Assembly (NCBI RefSeq): GCF_000010805.1
Contig: NC_012522.1
Location: 7,812,001-7,876,000 of the forward strand
Reading direction: 5' to 3'
Source of the DNA: Rhodococcus opacus B4
GTDB lineage: Bacteria > Actinomycetota > Actinomycetes > Mycobacteriales > Mycobacteriaceae
DNA length: 64,000 nt
The position numbers and the translations under genes are program-made. Shown in pieces: positions 8,282 through 16,644 of this stretch. Below the pieces are notes generated by a model. It had not been told where the DNA came from. It searched no databases and saw only the letters and a program-made list of their open reading frames with translations. How positions within the stretch are numbered: position 1 is the stretch's first letter; each line of letters starts with the position of its first letter.

Positions 8282-9306
8282 TGCGGTGCTCCCTGCTCCA
8301 GAAGTTCGGCCAGCACGTCGGCCGGTTCGTCGAATAGGTGGGTGAGCACGTGCGCCCGCTTGAGATAGAGGTGCGCGTTGTGCTCGTAGGTGTAACCCAT
8401 TCCGCCATGGACCTGGATGCTCGACGCCGCATTGCCCACGGCTGCTCGGGCGGCGACGGACTTGGCGGAGAGGATCTGGAACAACGCGTCCGCGCGCCCC
8501 GACTGCAGACTCACCGCAGCGAACAGGGTCTGCGACAGTGCCGCGTCGGCGGCTACCGCCATGTCGGCGCAGGCGTGCTTGATCGCCTGGTTCACGCCGA
8601 TCGGGCGTCCGAACTGAATTCGCGTTTTCGCGTGCCCGGTTGACAGCCGCAGCGTCGCCTCGGCGAGGCCGGACAGGCCGGCCGCGGTGAGCACCATGGC
8701 GCGCAACCAGATCGGGTCCGTCTGGGCGGGCAGCCAGTGCTGCACGCGCCCACTGGCGACGGTCGACGTCGCGAGCCGGGTTCCCGGGTCCATGGATGTG
8801 AGTGGGGTGACGTCCGGGAACTCGGATATCTCGACCAGAGCCGCTCCGTGCTGAGCGACGAGAAGCACGTGGCTGACACCGACGCAGTCCAGCAGGTCGA
8901 ACGAGCCCTTGAACCCGTCCTGATCGATGGCGCCGTCCCCGCGCAGTTCGCCGAGTCCGACCATGGCGTCTCCGGACCCGATGCGGTCGGTGAGATCCTG
9001 GTCGCCGTGTGCCGCACTGACGCGGGTGGCCAGCGTGGAGGCAAGGAACGGACCTGTTGCAAGGTGCTCGGCCAGGGCCGCGAACAGGAGTACCTCGTCG
9101 TCGAGGGGTCGGCCGGAGCCGCCGTGGCTCTCGTCGAGCCCCAGAGTGAGCAGGCCCAGTGCGGCGCCCTCGGCCCACACGCTCCGGTCGACCGACGACT
9201 CCTCGCGCGCACGCCGCCTGATGTCCTCGATCGGCATGCGGGTGCTGATGAAATCGACTGCCGCGGAGACCAGTTCGAGTTGGTCCTCGGAGGGGAGAAG
9301 GTTCAT
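8278..9306 (-). CDS. Acyl-CoA dehydrogenase, short subunit
   Basis: 342 residues, a FadE-type acyl-CoA dehydrogenase somewhat shorter than the usual 380-400. The C-terminal HGGMGYTYEHNAHLYLKRA segment is typical. It follows a 390-residue dehydrogenase by 15 bp. Adjacent short and long acyl-CoA dehydrogenases are the hallmark of actinobacterial heterotetramers such as ChsE1-ChsE2, in which each subunit supplies part of the FAD and substrate sites. By analogy these two probably form one alpha2beta2 enzyme. Confidence 0.88.
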   Translation of the reverse strand: MNLLPSEDQLELVSAAVDFISTRMPIEDIRRRAREESSVDRSVWAEGAALGLLTLGLDESHGGSGRPLDDEVLLFAALAEHLATGPFLASTLATRVSAAHGDQDLTDRIGSGDAMVGLGELRGDGAIDQDGFKGSFDLLDCVGVSHVLLVAQHGAALVEISEFPDVTPLTSMDPGTRLATSTVASGRVQHWLPAQTDPIWLRAMVLTAAGLSGLAEATLRLSTGHAKTRIQFGRPIGVNQAIKHACADMAVAADAALSQTLFAAVSLQSGRADALFQILSAKSVAARAAVGNAASSIQVHGGMGYTYEHNAHLYLKRAHVLTHLFDEPADVLAELLEQGAPQ

Positions 9307-9321
9307 GATCTCTGCTTTCTG

Positions 9322-10494
9322 TCAGCGCGGAAGGCCGAGGATGCGATCCCCGATGATGTTCCGTTGGATTTCGGACGTTCCGCCGCCGATGGACTGAGAG
9401 AAGGAATGGAAGTAGTTTCCGACCCAACCGTGGTGGTCCCATCGCGAGGTTCCGCGGAGGGCTTCGGCGCCGACGATGTCCATTGCCAGCGCGGCAACTT
9501 CTTTTGCCAGATCGGCGTAGTGGAGCTTGAGCATCGACCCGCGCGGTCCGGGTGTGTCGGATTGCATGTTCTGGCAGATCCCCACGTAGGTCATCGCCCG
9601 CAGTGACGCGACGGAAGATCGGGCGCGCGCCAGCCGCCGGGAGATCTCGTCGTCCGCGATGGCCGGTCGCCGACCGTCCGGTCCGACGTGGTCGCGGGAA
9701 AACTCGATGAGGTCCTCGACGACCCCCGCCAGGCGAACCTGGTTGGCGGTGAAGGCGGTTCCGCGCTCGAACGACAACGTCGACATCGCGACACTCCAAC
9801 CGGAACCGATTTCGCCGACGACATTGCTGACGGGGATCCGGACGTCGTCGTAGAAAACCTCACAGAATTCGGCACCGCCCTCGATCGTCTCGATGGGACG
9901 GACGTCGATGCCCGGTGTGTGCATGTCGCAGATCACCCAGGTGATGCCCTGGTGCTTCGACCCCGCATTATCGGTGCGTACCAACAGTTCCTGGTAGTCC
10001 GCGCACTTGGCGAAACTGGTCCAGATCTTCTGACCGGTCACCACGAGATGATCGCCGTCGATGACGGCCCTGGTCTTGAGGGAAGCCAGGTCGGAGCCGG
10101 CCTCCGGCTCCGAGAACCCCTGGCACCACACGGCATCACCCTGCAGGATCCTCGGCAGGTGGAATGCCTTCTGTTCCTCGGTGGCGCGGGTGATCAGGGT
10201 GGGGCCGGCGTGGTTGAGACCGACGAAGCTCGCATCGATTCCGGGCAGTCCCTGGGCCGCGTACTCCTCGTACCAGATCAACTGCTGGAGGAGGGTCAGG
10301 CCGCCGCCCCCATACTCTTTCGGCCAGGCGATTCCGGCCCATCCACCTTCCCACTGGGTCTTCTGCCAGGCCATGTCGTATTCGCGAATACCGGCGTCGT
10401 CCCGCGGGCGCGGATCACGGGGCTTGTTCTCGACCAGCCACGTACGTACCTGGTCGCGGAACTCCACCTGTTCCTGTGTGAAGTCCAAATCCAT
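9322..10494 (-). CDS. Acyl-CoA dehydrogenase, long subunit
   Basis: 390 residues with the three standard domains. There is an N-terminal helical part (DLDFTQEQVEFRDQVRTWL), a middle beta domain containing QGFSEPEAGSDLASL, and a C-terminal helical domain ending in IGGGTSEIQRNIIGDRILG. This last motif contacts FAD. The ATG at 10494 follows GGAAGG. It is the first gene after an 84-bp gap in the minus-strand run and carries two structured motifs upstream, so an internal promoter is possible. It is probably the partner of the dehydrogenase immediately downstream. Confidence 0.9.
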   Translation of the reverse strand: MDLDFTQEQVEFRDQVRTWLVENKPRDPRPRDDAGIREYDMAWQKTQWEGGWAGIAWPKEYGGGGLTLLQQLIWYEEYAAQGLPGIDASFVGLNHAGPTLITRATEEQKAFHLPRILQGDAVWCQGFSEPEAGSDLASLKTRAVIDGDHLVVTGQKIWTSFAKCADYQELLVRTDNAGSKHQGITWVICDMHTPGIDVRPIETIEGGAEFCEVFYDDVRIPVSNVVGEIGSGWSVAMSTLSFERGTAFTANQVRLAGVVEDLIEFSRDHVGPDGRRPAIADDEISRRLARARSSVASLRAMTYVGICQNMQSDTPGPRGSMLKLHYADLAKEVAALAMDIVGAEALRGTSRWDHHGWVGNYFHSFSQSIGGGTSEIQRNIIGDRILGLPR

Positions 10495-10512
10495 AGGAGA
10501 CCTTCCATAGCG

Positions 10513-10566
10513 GCGGATCGCGAAGATCCGCACTCGACCACTCGAGTATAAGTGACAACAGTGTCA
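10513..10566. promoter_or_regulatory. Leader with hairpin and TGACA-N4-TGTCA palindrome
   Basis: The gap between the aldolase and the long acyl-CoA dehydrogenase holds two inverted repeats. GCGGATC/GATCCGC (10513-10531, loop of 5) lies just before the dehydrogenase ribosome site. TGACA ACAG TGTCA (10553-10566) lies further upstream. The second looks like a repressor operator. A related string, CTGTCAGATAAAG, occurs at about 23999-24011 after the thiolase. This suggests an internal promoter in the long operon. Confidence 0.35.
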
Positions 10567-10578
10567 GATTAAAGAGTT

Positions 10579-11355
10579 TCAGGCCGTTTGATCAGGATCG
10601 GCCGAATACCGTCGGGCCAGGGCCTCGCTGCCCCGGGCCAGGACGGTCACGTCGGCACCAACGAGGATGAAGCGAGCGCCGGCCGACATGTACCGGCGGG
10701 CGATGGTCTCGTTGAAGGCGTTGACGCCGGCGGCCTTGCCGGACGATGCGATGACGGAAATTGCCTTTTCGATCACTTCGACGACCTCGGGGCTCTCCGG
10801 CTTCCCGAGGTAACCCATCGAGGCTGCGAGATCTGCGGGGCCGATGAAGACCGCGTCGATTCCGTCGACGGCGAGAATCTCCTCCAGGCAGTCGAGACCC
10901 TCCGTCGACTCGACCTGGACGGTGAGGGTGAGGCTCTCGTCTGCGGTAGGCAGATAGTCAGAAATTCTGTTCCACCGTGATGCGCGGGCAAGGGCGCTGC
11001 CCACGCCGCGGATGCCCAGCGGGGGATAGCGCGTAGCCGCCACGAGTGCGCGTGCATCCTCTGCCGATTCCACCATCGGCACGATCACGTTGGTTGCCCC
11101 GATGTCGAGGAGCTGCTTGATCGCCACGGGATCGCCGGATGCCGGCCGGACGAGGACCTCGACCGGGTACGCCGCGAGCGTCTGCAGCTGCGCGAGTGTC
11201 GAACGAATGTCGTTGGGAACGTGCTCCAGGTCGAGCATGAGCCAGTCGAGCCCTGCGCCGGCGCAGATCTCCGCGCTGTACGCGTTGCCGGATGCGATCC
11301 ACATGCCGATCTTCGGGCGGTCGGCGCGCAATGATTCTGCCCATCGGTTCTGCAT
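10579..11355 (-). CDS. HpcH/HpaI-type aldolase
   Basis: 258 residues, the usual size for class II pyruvate aldolases of the HpcH/HpaI family. Conserved features are DWLMLDLEHVPND, PMVESAEDA, the metal-binding VQVES, and FIGPADLAASMG. Such enzymes cleave 4-hydroxy-2-oxo acids to pyruvate and an aldehyde using a divalent metal. The ATG overlaps the stop of the hydratase by one base (TGATG). Hydrolase, hydratase and aldolase together form the lower part of a meta-cleavage pathway. Confidence 0.88.
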   Translation of the reverse strand: MQNRWAESLRADRPKIGMWIASGNAYSAEICAGAGLDWLMLDLEHVPNDIRSTLAQLQTLAAYPVEVLVRPASGDPVAIKQLLDIGATNVIVPMVESAEDARALVAATRYPPLGIRGVGSALARASRWNRISDYLPTADESLTLTVQVESTEGLDCLEEILAVDGIDAVFIGPADLAASMGYLGKPESPEVVEVIEKAISVIASSGKAAGVNAFNETIARRYMSAGARFILVGADVTVLARGSEALARRYSADPDQTA

Positions 11356-12185
11356 CAGCCGACTTCCCTCGCAAACGAACAGGAAACCGTTCCCAGCGGC
11401 CCGTAGTCGGCGACGAACGTGTCGCCGGGCTCGGCGAAGATCGGGGTGGTGAACGAACCGGCCAGGATCACCTCGCCGGCCCGCAGGGGCACGCCGTGCG
11501 GTGCGAGCCGGTTCGCAAGCCACGCCACCCCGTTGCCGGGGTGGTTGAGCACGGCAGCGGCGACGCCCGACTCCTCGATGGAGCCGTTGCGCAGCAACAG
11601 AGCGCTCACCCATCTCAGGTCGACATCCATGGGCTTCACCACCCGGCCACCGAGCACGATTCCCGCGTCCGCGGCGTTGTCCGCGATGGTGTCGACGATG
11701 GTGCGGAGATGGCCGGTCTCCGGATCGCTCATCTGTACGCGGGCGTCGAGGATCTCGAGAGCGGGGGTGACGTACTCACTCGCGCTCAGGACGTCGTACA
11801 GCGTCACCCCGGGGCCCTTCAGATCCTCGCCGAGAATGAAGGCGAGTTCCACCTCGATGCGGGGCCGGATGAATCGTCCGGCCGGCACAGTTCCACCGTC
11901 GTCGAAGAACATGTCGTCGAAGATCGCGCCGTAATCGGGTTCGGTGATCGAGACCGCACGTTGCATGACCTTGGAGGTGAGGCCGATCTTCCGGCCTCTG
12001 ACGCTGCGTCCGTCGGCCGTCTTCAGGTCGACGAGCGCCCGCTGAACCGCGTAGGCGTCGTCGATCGTCATCCCCGGATACTGCAGGGAGAGTTGGCGAA
12101 TGGGCACCCGCGTCTTCTCGGCCTCGTAGAGGCGGCGCGCGGTGTCGGCGATCGCCTCCGCGCCCAATGTGTCGGATTCAGGCAT
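11355..12185 (-). CDS. 2-oxopent-4-enoate-type hydratase (HpaH/MhpD family)
   Basis: 276 residues, fumarylacetoacetase-fold hydratase. [10 protein letters not shown] near residue 67, the acidic metal-site segment [16 protein letters not shown] (about 108-123) and the C-terminal [14 protein letters not shown] are family features. It hydrates a 2-hydroxydienoate to a 4-hydroxy-2-oxo acid, the substrate of the aldolase that follows with a one-base overlap. The hydrolase upstream is 9 bp away. Confidence 0.88.
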   Translation of the reverse strand: MPESDTLGAEAIADTARRLYEAEKTRVPIRQLSLQYPGMTIDDAYAVQRALVDLKTADGRSVRGRKIGLTSKVMQRAVSITEPDYGAIFDDMFFDDGGTVPAGRFIRPRIEVELAFILGEDLKGPGVTLYDVLSASEYVTPALEILDARVQMSDPETGHLRTIVDTIADNAADAGIVLGGRVVKPMDVDLRWVSALLLRNGSIEESGVAAAVLNHPGNGVAWLANRLAPHGVPLRAGEVILAGSFTTPIFAEPGDTFVADYGPLGTVSCSFAREVG

Positions 12186-12194
12186 GGTGGTTGC

Positions 12195-13091
12195 TCACTT
12201 GCCGAGGAAGGCGAGTGCGGCCGGATTGAAGCTCGCCGGGTCCTCGAAGTGTGGCCAGTGGCGTACCTCGGGCATCTCGAAGACCTCGGAGTCGGGGATC
12301 AGCCTGGCGACGGTGCGCGCCGTGTTCTGGTACTCGCCGTGGTCCTTTCCGGACGCGACGATCATGGTCGGTGCCGTGATGGCCTTCCACTGCTCCTCGG
12401 GAATGAGGTTGCGATCCCTCGCCGTCGCGTCCTGCAGGATCAGCAAGTGGTCGATCGTGTCGCGGGTGTCGTCGCGCCGGTAGATGGCCTGACGCAGGGC
12501 GACGAGGTCGGGAAGACGGTTGTCCTCGTCGGCGATGAGGTGCTCGAAGACCTTGTGGATCGACTCCCACGTAGGGTTCTCGACCGCGGCAGTGCGCTCG
12601 GCGCGGATCCGGGCCATGTTGGACGCCGTGGCGATCAGCCCGGCCGGCGACATCAGGATCAGCTTGTGAACGCGGTCGGGACGCTGCACGGCAACGGCGG
12701 CGGAGACCCATGCCCCGAGTGACATGCCGATGAAGTGCGCCTTCGACATCCCGAAGTGATCCATCACGGCGAGTATCTGCCGCACGTAGACCGCAATTTC
12801 GTAATCGTGGTCGGGCTTCTCGGAGAATCCGTTGCCCACCATGTCGATGGCGACGCAGTGGTACTGCTCGCTCAGTGCGGCGAGATTCGGGGCGAACGTC
12901 TCCCAGTGGCCGCCGGTTCCGTGGAGCAGGATCGCGTGCGGCTTGTCGGGAGAGCCTGTCTCGGCGAACCGTGTCCGCACGCCGTCGACATCCACGAATC
13001 CCTGACGGAAGTCGAGCTCGCGAAGGAAGCCCCAGATGCTTCGGTAGTTGTCGGTGGCGACGGCCGGGACGGTCATCGTTGTCTCGCTCAT
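12195..13091 (-). CDS. Alpha/beta hydrolase, meta-cleavage product hydrolase type
   Basis: 298 residues. The HGTGGHWETF oxyanion segment, nucleophile Ser124 in GMSLG, an acid in ASGKDHG and the His in VRHWPHF give a complete catalytic triad. This matches C-C bond hydrolases that open meta-cleavage products. The ATG at 13091 is preceded by AGGAAGG. It is the first gene of the minus-strand run and is divergent to the dioxygenase operon across a 305-bp regulatory region. The exact substrate is not clear, and no ring-cleavage dioxygenase is seen in the window. Confidence 0.85.
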   Translation of the reverse strand: MSETTMTVPAVATDNYRSIWGFLRELDFRQGFVDVDGVRTRFAETGSPDKPHAILLHGTGGHWETFAPNLAALSEQYHCVAIDMVGNGFSEKPDHDYEIAVYVRQILAVMDHFGMSKAHFIGMSLGAWVSAAVAVQRPDRVHKLILMSPAGLIATASNMARIRAERTAAVENPTWESIHKVFEHLIADEDNRLPDLVALRQAIYRRDDTRDTIDHLLILQDATARDRNLIPEEQWKAITAPTMIVASGKDHGEYQNTARTVARLIPDSEVFEMPEVRHWPHFEDPASFNPAALAFLGK

Positions 13092-13170
13092 GTACAGGCC
13101 TTCCTGGATTCGACGGCGGCGCCACGGCCGGACATCGATCTGACGGTTGTGTCTTCTTTTGACCTTATTA

Positions 13171-13183
13171 TGCACAGTGTGCA
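13171..13183. promoter_or_regulatory. Candidate operator TGCAC-AGT-GTGCA
   Basis: A perfect 5+3+5 inverted repeat sits in the divergent region between the hydrolase operon and the dioxygenase operon, 80 bp before the hydrolase ATG. It is well placed for a regulator controlling both operons. The regulator is not adjacent. Confidence 0.45.
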
Positions 13184-13268
13184 CGTTTGGGTTGGGGTAT
13201 TTCAATAGCCGTGAACTGGGAATTCCTGAAGATCCAGGATTGCGGTCTTCGGATATCGACCATTGTTT

Positions 13269-13297
13269 CTGACACTCACATACGATATGACTATGAG
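13269..13297 (+). promoter_or_regulatory. Candidate promoter for dioxygenase operon
   Basis: CTGACA (13269-13274) and TATGAG (13292-13297) are spaced by exactly 17 bp and lie 100 bp upstream of the first gene of the plus-strand operon. The match to the sigma-70 consensus is moderate. Confidence 0.3.
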
Positions 13298-13396
13298 AGG
13301 TGTTCAGTCGTTTGGGCAAGCCTCCCCGGACGCGAAGCACACACCGGACCGCCTGCGAAGTCCGTCGCGGGCGGGTCACGAGAAGAGCTGAGGGCA

Positions 13397-13696
13397 ATGT
13401 CGGTACATGAGGAGACCCGCGCGATCGAGCGACGGGAGCTGGCGCAGCTGGCCAACGAGTTCGCCGTGGTCCGCGTGTCGCTGGACACGACCGGGAACGG
13501 TCCCAGATTGCTGGTCGAGGACGCCGAGACGGGAGATCACATCTTCCTCTCACCGCTCGAGCTCGCGAGCCTGTGCCTCGCGACCCCCGAGGACCGTGAG
13601 GAGTGGATGCGCGTCGGCAATTACCGCGACGAGCACCGCGACCGCTCGCTGGGGCCGGTGGGGACGGTTCGCCCCCTCACCAGGGACGTGTCGTGA
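13397..13696 (+). CDS. Small conserved-type hypothetical protein
   Basis: 99 residues, acidic and soluble, with no membrane segment or Cys motif. The core NEFAVVRVSLDTTGNGPRLL followed by a strand-rich stretch recalls short proteins of about 80 residues found beside ring-hydroxylating dioxygenases, some of which carry misleading enzyme names. The ATG at 13397 follows GAGGG. It leads the plus-strand operon and overlaps the thiolase-like gene as GTGA. No function is assigned. Confidence 0.7.
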   Translation: MSVHEETRAIERRELAQLANEFAVVRVSLDTTGNGPRLLVEDAETGDHIFLSPLELASLCLATPEDREEWMRVGNYRDEHRDRSLGPVGTVRPLTRDVS

Positions 13697-14841
13697 CGGT
13701 CGACCTGGTCGGTCTGGGCATGACCACGATGTCGCTGAAGCCCGGTGACACCCCGCTCCAACTCGCCTGCCAGGCGACCCGGGAGGCTCTGGCCGACGCC
13801 GGAATCATGCACGCCGACGTCGACGGACTTCTCGTCGGGTCCTCACAGGGTGTACGGCCCGACCGCCTCGGAGTGACGTTCGCGGCCAAGGGCGGATTCT
13901 CGGATCTTCGACTTCTCGAGCACGTCGAGATCAAGGGCGCCACCACGATCGCGATGATCCAGCGGGCAGAGGCCGCCATCGACGCCGGCGCGGCCCGGAC
14001 CGTGGTCTGTGTCTTCGCCGACGCCCCGCTGGTGGAAGGCAAGGGCGCCGGGTCGACATACGCCCACAGCGGGGGAAACACCGGGACACGGGGACTCGAA
14101 CGGGCATCGGGACTGCTGGGTTCGGTACCCACCTACGCATTGCTCACCCGGAGATGGATGCACCTCACCGGAGGCACGGCCACCGACCTGTCTGCTGTCG
14201 CCACGACCACGCGGGCGTGGGCACTGGGCAATCCCGATGCGGTGGTGACGAAGCCGCTGGACGACGAGGGGTACCTGGCCAGCCCGATGATCGCCGATCC
14301 GCTGCGTCGCCTCGACTGTGCCCGGCCCGTGAACGGTGCGGTCGCCATCGTCCTCAGTGCGGATCCGGGCATCGGTAACCCCGTTCGCCTCGTCGTCCGG
14401 GGGACCGGTCGCGATCACCCGGTCCGGCGTCGTCGTGCCGGGGGAGAGTCGTGGTTCGGGGGTGGTGCGCGTGCAGTGGACGACGCGCTCGGCCAGGCGG
14501 GAATGTCCCGGACGGACCTGGACATCGCCCAGCTCTACGACCCGTTCTCGGTGGTCACGCTCCTCCTCCTCGAGGAATACGGGCTCGCCGGCGGAATACC
14601 GGCGGGCGAGTTCGTACGAGGCGGCGGAACGAGCCGGGGTGGCGCACTTCCCGTCAACACCGGTGGCGGCCAGTTGTCCGGCTTCTACCTTCAGGGCATG
14701 ACGCCCCTCGCGGAGGCGATGATCCAACTGCGTGGCGAGGGAGGCGAGCGCCAGGTGCCCGATGCCCGTACTGCTCTCGTCGGAGGAATCGGTGGCCGGG
14801 TCGATCACCATGCCGCCATGATCCTGGAGAGAGCTGCATGA
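13693..14841 (+). CDS. Thiolase-fold protein without thiolase catalytic residues
   Basis: 382 residues. The fold is that of SCP2/Ltp thiolases, but the Cys position reads EHVEIKGATT (76-85) and the GHP His position reads LSGFYLQGM (328-336), so both key residues are missing. It overlaps the DUF35 gene as ATGA. Thiolase-like/DUF35 pairs such as Ltp2-ChsH2 act as aldolases on CoA esters, and the loss of Claisen residues fits such a role. The start is the GTG at 13693, coupled to the preceding stop. Confidence 0.8.
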   Translation: MTVDLVGLGMTTMSLKPGDTPLQLACQATREALADAGIMHADVDGLLVGSSQGVRPDRLGVTFAAKGGFSDLRLLEHVEIKGATTIAMIQRAEAAIDAGAARTVVCVFADAPLVEGKGAGSTYAHSGGNTGTRGLERASGLLGSVPTYALLTRRWMHLTGGTATDLSAVATTTRAWALGNPDAVVTKPLDDEGYLASPMIADPLRRLDCARPVNGAVAIVLSADPGIGNPVRLVVRGTGRDHPVRRRRAGGESWFGGGARAVDDALGQAGMSRTDLDIAQLYDPFSVVTLLLLEEYGLAGGIPAGEFVRGGGTSRGGALPVNTGGGQLSGFYLQGMTPLAEAMIQLRGEGGERQVPDARTALVGGIGGRVDHHAAMILERAA

Positions 14842-15350
14842 CCACGACGACGGAATGCACCGACTGGCTGCTCGATCCCGGCCTCGTGCCGGATGTGGCA
14901 GCCGACCCGCTCGCGCCCCTCTACGAGGCGAGCGCCCGCGGCGAACTCGCCCTGCCCTTTTGTGCCCGCTGCGGAATTCCACTCGACCTAGAGCAGTACG
15001 TCTGCGACGGCTGCGGGTCGAGCGAGAGCGACTGGCGGGTGGTCGAACCGACCGGAGTCGTCCATTCCGCCACGACCATGCACCGCTTCGAGCCGGGACT
15101 GGTGCGGACGGCCGAGCCCTACGCGATCCTCGACGTCGAGCTGTTCGCCGGGCACCGTCTGATCATGACCACGCTTCACCCGACGGCTCGCCCGCCCCGC
15201 ATCGGCGACACCGTCGACGTCGCCTTTCGGCAACTGGGCGGCGTATGGATTCCCGCCGCGTGCATCACCGAGACATACAGCAATACAACGAGTTCGGCTG
15301 AGCCGACCGCCCGGACCACAGCCCCAATCGAGACGGAGGCCCACTCATGA
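14838..15350 (+). CDS. DUF35/OB-fold zinc-ribbon protein
   Basis: 170 residues. A rubredoxin-like zinc ribbon is formed by Cys42, Cys45, Cys56 and Cys59 (FCARCG and CDGCG), followed by an OB-fold (about 65-145). Proteins of this family bind thiolase-fold partners and acyl-CoAs. It overlaps the thiolase-like gene upstream and the dioxygenase alpha gene downstream, each by 4 bp. This argues for stoichiometric production with the thiolase-like protein. Confidence 0.88.
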   Translation: MTTTTECTDWLLDPGLVPDVAADPLAPLYEASARGELALPFCARCGIPLDLEQYVCDGCGSSESDWRVVEPTGVVHSATTMHRFEPGLVRTAEPYAILDVELFAGHRLIMTTLHPTARPPRIGDTVDVAFRQLGGVWIPAACITETYSNTTSSAEPTARTTAPIETEAHS

Positions 15351-16642
15351 CCACCATGGAATCGACGCCGACCACGGTGCCCGACGACTTCGACGTCGCG
15401 CGCATCGTGCAGAACGATCGCGTGCACGGTTCGGTCTACACCTCGCCCGAGATCTTCCAGCGCGAGATGGACACCATCTTCCGGAAAGGATGGGTCTACG
15501 TAGCGCACGAGAGCGAGGTCAGCGAGCCGGGTGACTACCTCACCCGCCGCATCGGCCACGACCCGGTGGTCGTGGTCCACGGCAAGGACGGCAAGGTCCG
15601 GGTCCTGCTCAACCGCTGTTCGCACCGCGCGAACAAGCTGTGCAACGCGGAGATGGGCAACGCCAACTCCTTCCGATGCCCGTACCACGGGTGGACTTTC
15701 AGCAACGACGGATCGCTCACCGCGGTTCCGATGCGGAACGGATACGGCGAGGCGTTCCAGAAGGTGCGCTCGGAACTGGGCATGGCCGAGGCCCCGCGCG
15801 TGGACAGTTACGGCGGCTTCCTCTTCGCGTCGCTCGCAGCGGACGGTATCTCACTGCAGGAACATCTCGGCAACGCGACCAAAGCGATCGACCGACTGCT
15901 CAACCTGTCACCGACGGGCACCATCGACCTCCGGTCGAACTGGATGAAGCATCTCCACCACGCGAACTGGAAGATGGTGGTGGAGAACAATGTCGATGGC
16001 TACCACGCGCTGTTCACCCACGCATCGGTCTACGACGCGATCCGGCCGGCCAAGGTGTCGCACATTCCGTCGAAGGTCGACGTCGTGGTCCGCGACATGG
16101 GCGGCGGGCACTCGGAGATCGACTACTCGGCGGAGTACCGCAAGCTGGACGAGGAATTCGTCTGGTACGGGCGCACACCCCGCGAGAAGCTGCCCGAGTA
16201 CGTCGCGGCGCTGGAGGCGGCCCACGGTCCCGAGAAGACCCACGACTCACTCGTGGTGGGCCCGCCGCACACCCTGATCTGGCCCAACCTGTTCCTCGCC
16301 GAGATGAACATCATGTACGTAGAACCGATCGGACCCGACGAGACGGTGGCCTACACGACGGCAGCGCTGTTCCCCGGGCAGGACCGCATGAACGAGCGGA
16401 CGCTGCGCCGCTCGGAGGGTGCGATGGGCCCGGCCGGATTCTTGATCGCCGACGACGGTGAGATCGGCATGCGCAATCAGGCAGGCCTCGCCGCCCGGGA
16501 CCCCGAGTGGCTGAGACTGTCCCGCGGTCTGGAGACCGATGTGACAGACGAAACCGGAATCGTCAACAGCGACAAGAGCGCCGAGACCCCGCAGCGCGGT
16601 TTCTACCGCCAGTGGGCGAGCGTCGTCGGACAGGAGATCTGA
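15347..16642 (+). CDS. Rieske ring-hydroxylating dioxygenase, alpha subunit
   Basis: 431 residues. The Rieske [2Fe-2S] ligands are Cys91, His93, Cys111 and His114 (CSHR...CPYHGW). The mononuclear iron site has His220 and His225 with bridging Asp217 (VDGYHALFTH), and an Asp near 369. This is a complete, probably active catalytic subunit of an aromatic-ring dioxygenase. It starts with an ATGA overlap after DUF35, and the beta subunit follows 2 bp after its stop. No dedicated reductase lies next to it. The substrate is probably an aromatic carboxylate, but this is inference. Confidence 0.93.
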   Translation: MTTMESTPTTVPDDFDVARIVQNDRVHGSVYTSPEIFQREMDTIFRKGWVYVAHESEVSEPGDYLTRRIGHDPVVVVHGKDGKVRVLLNRCSHRANKLCNAEMGNANSFRCPYHGWTFSNDGSLTAVPMRNGYGEAFQKVRSELGMAEAPRVDSYGGFLFASLAADGISLQEHLGNATKAIDRLLNLSPTGTIDLRSNWMKHLHHANWKMVVENNVDGYHALFTHASVYDAIRPAKVSHIPSKVDVVVRDMGGGHSEIDYSAEYRKLDEEFVWYGRTPREKLPEYVAALEAAHGPEKTHDSLVVGPPHTLIWPNLFLAEMNIMYVEPIGPDETVAYTTAALFPGQDRMNERTLRRSEGAMGPAGFLIADDGEIGMRNQAGLAARDPEWLRLSRGLETDVTDETGIVNSDKSAETPQRGFYRQWASVVGQEI

Positions 16643-16644
16643 GC

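Noticed and set aside
5538-8432. A 964-codon minus-strand frame covering the CoA ligase and the antisense-free space upstream of it
   Set aside because: Only the last 531 codons are the ligase. The N-terminal part lies in the wrong frame over the thiolase-like gene, and a GTG coupled to that gene's stop is the proper start.
7130-9799. An 889-codon minus-strand frame ending in the thiolase-like protein
   Set aside because: The first 506 codons are a shadow of the two acyl-CoA dehydrogenases. The GTG at 8281, overlapping the upstream stop, starts the real gene.
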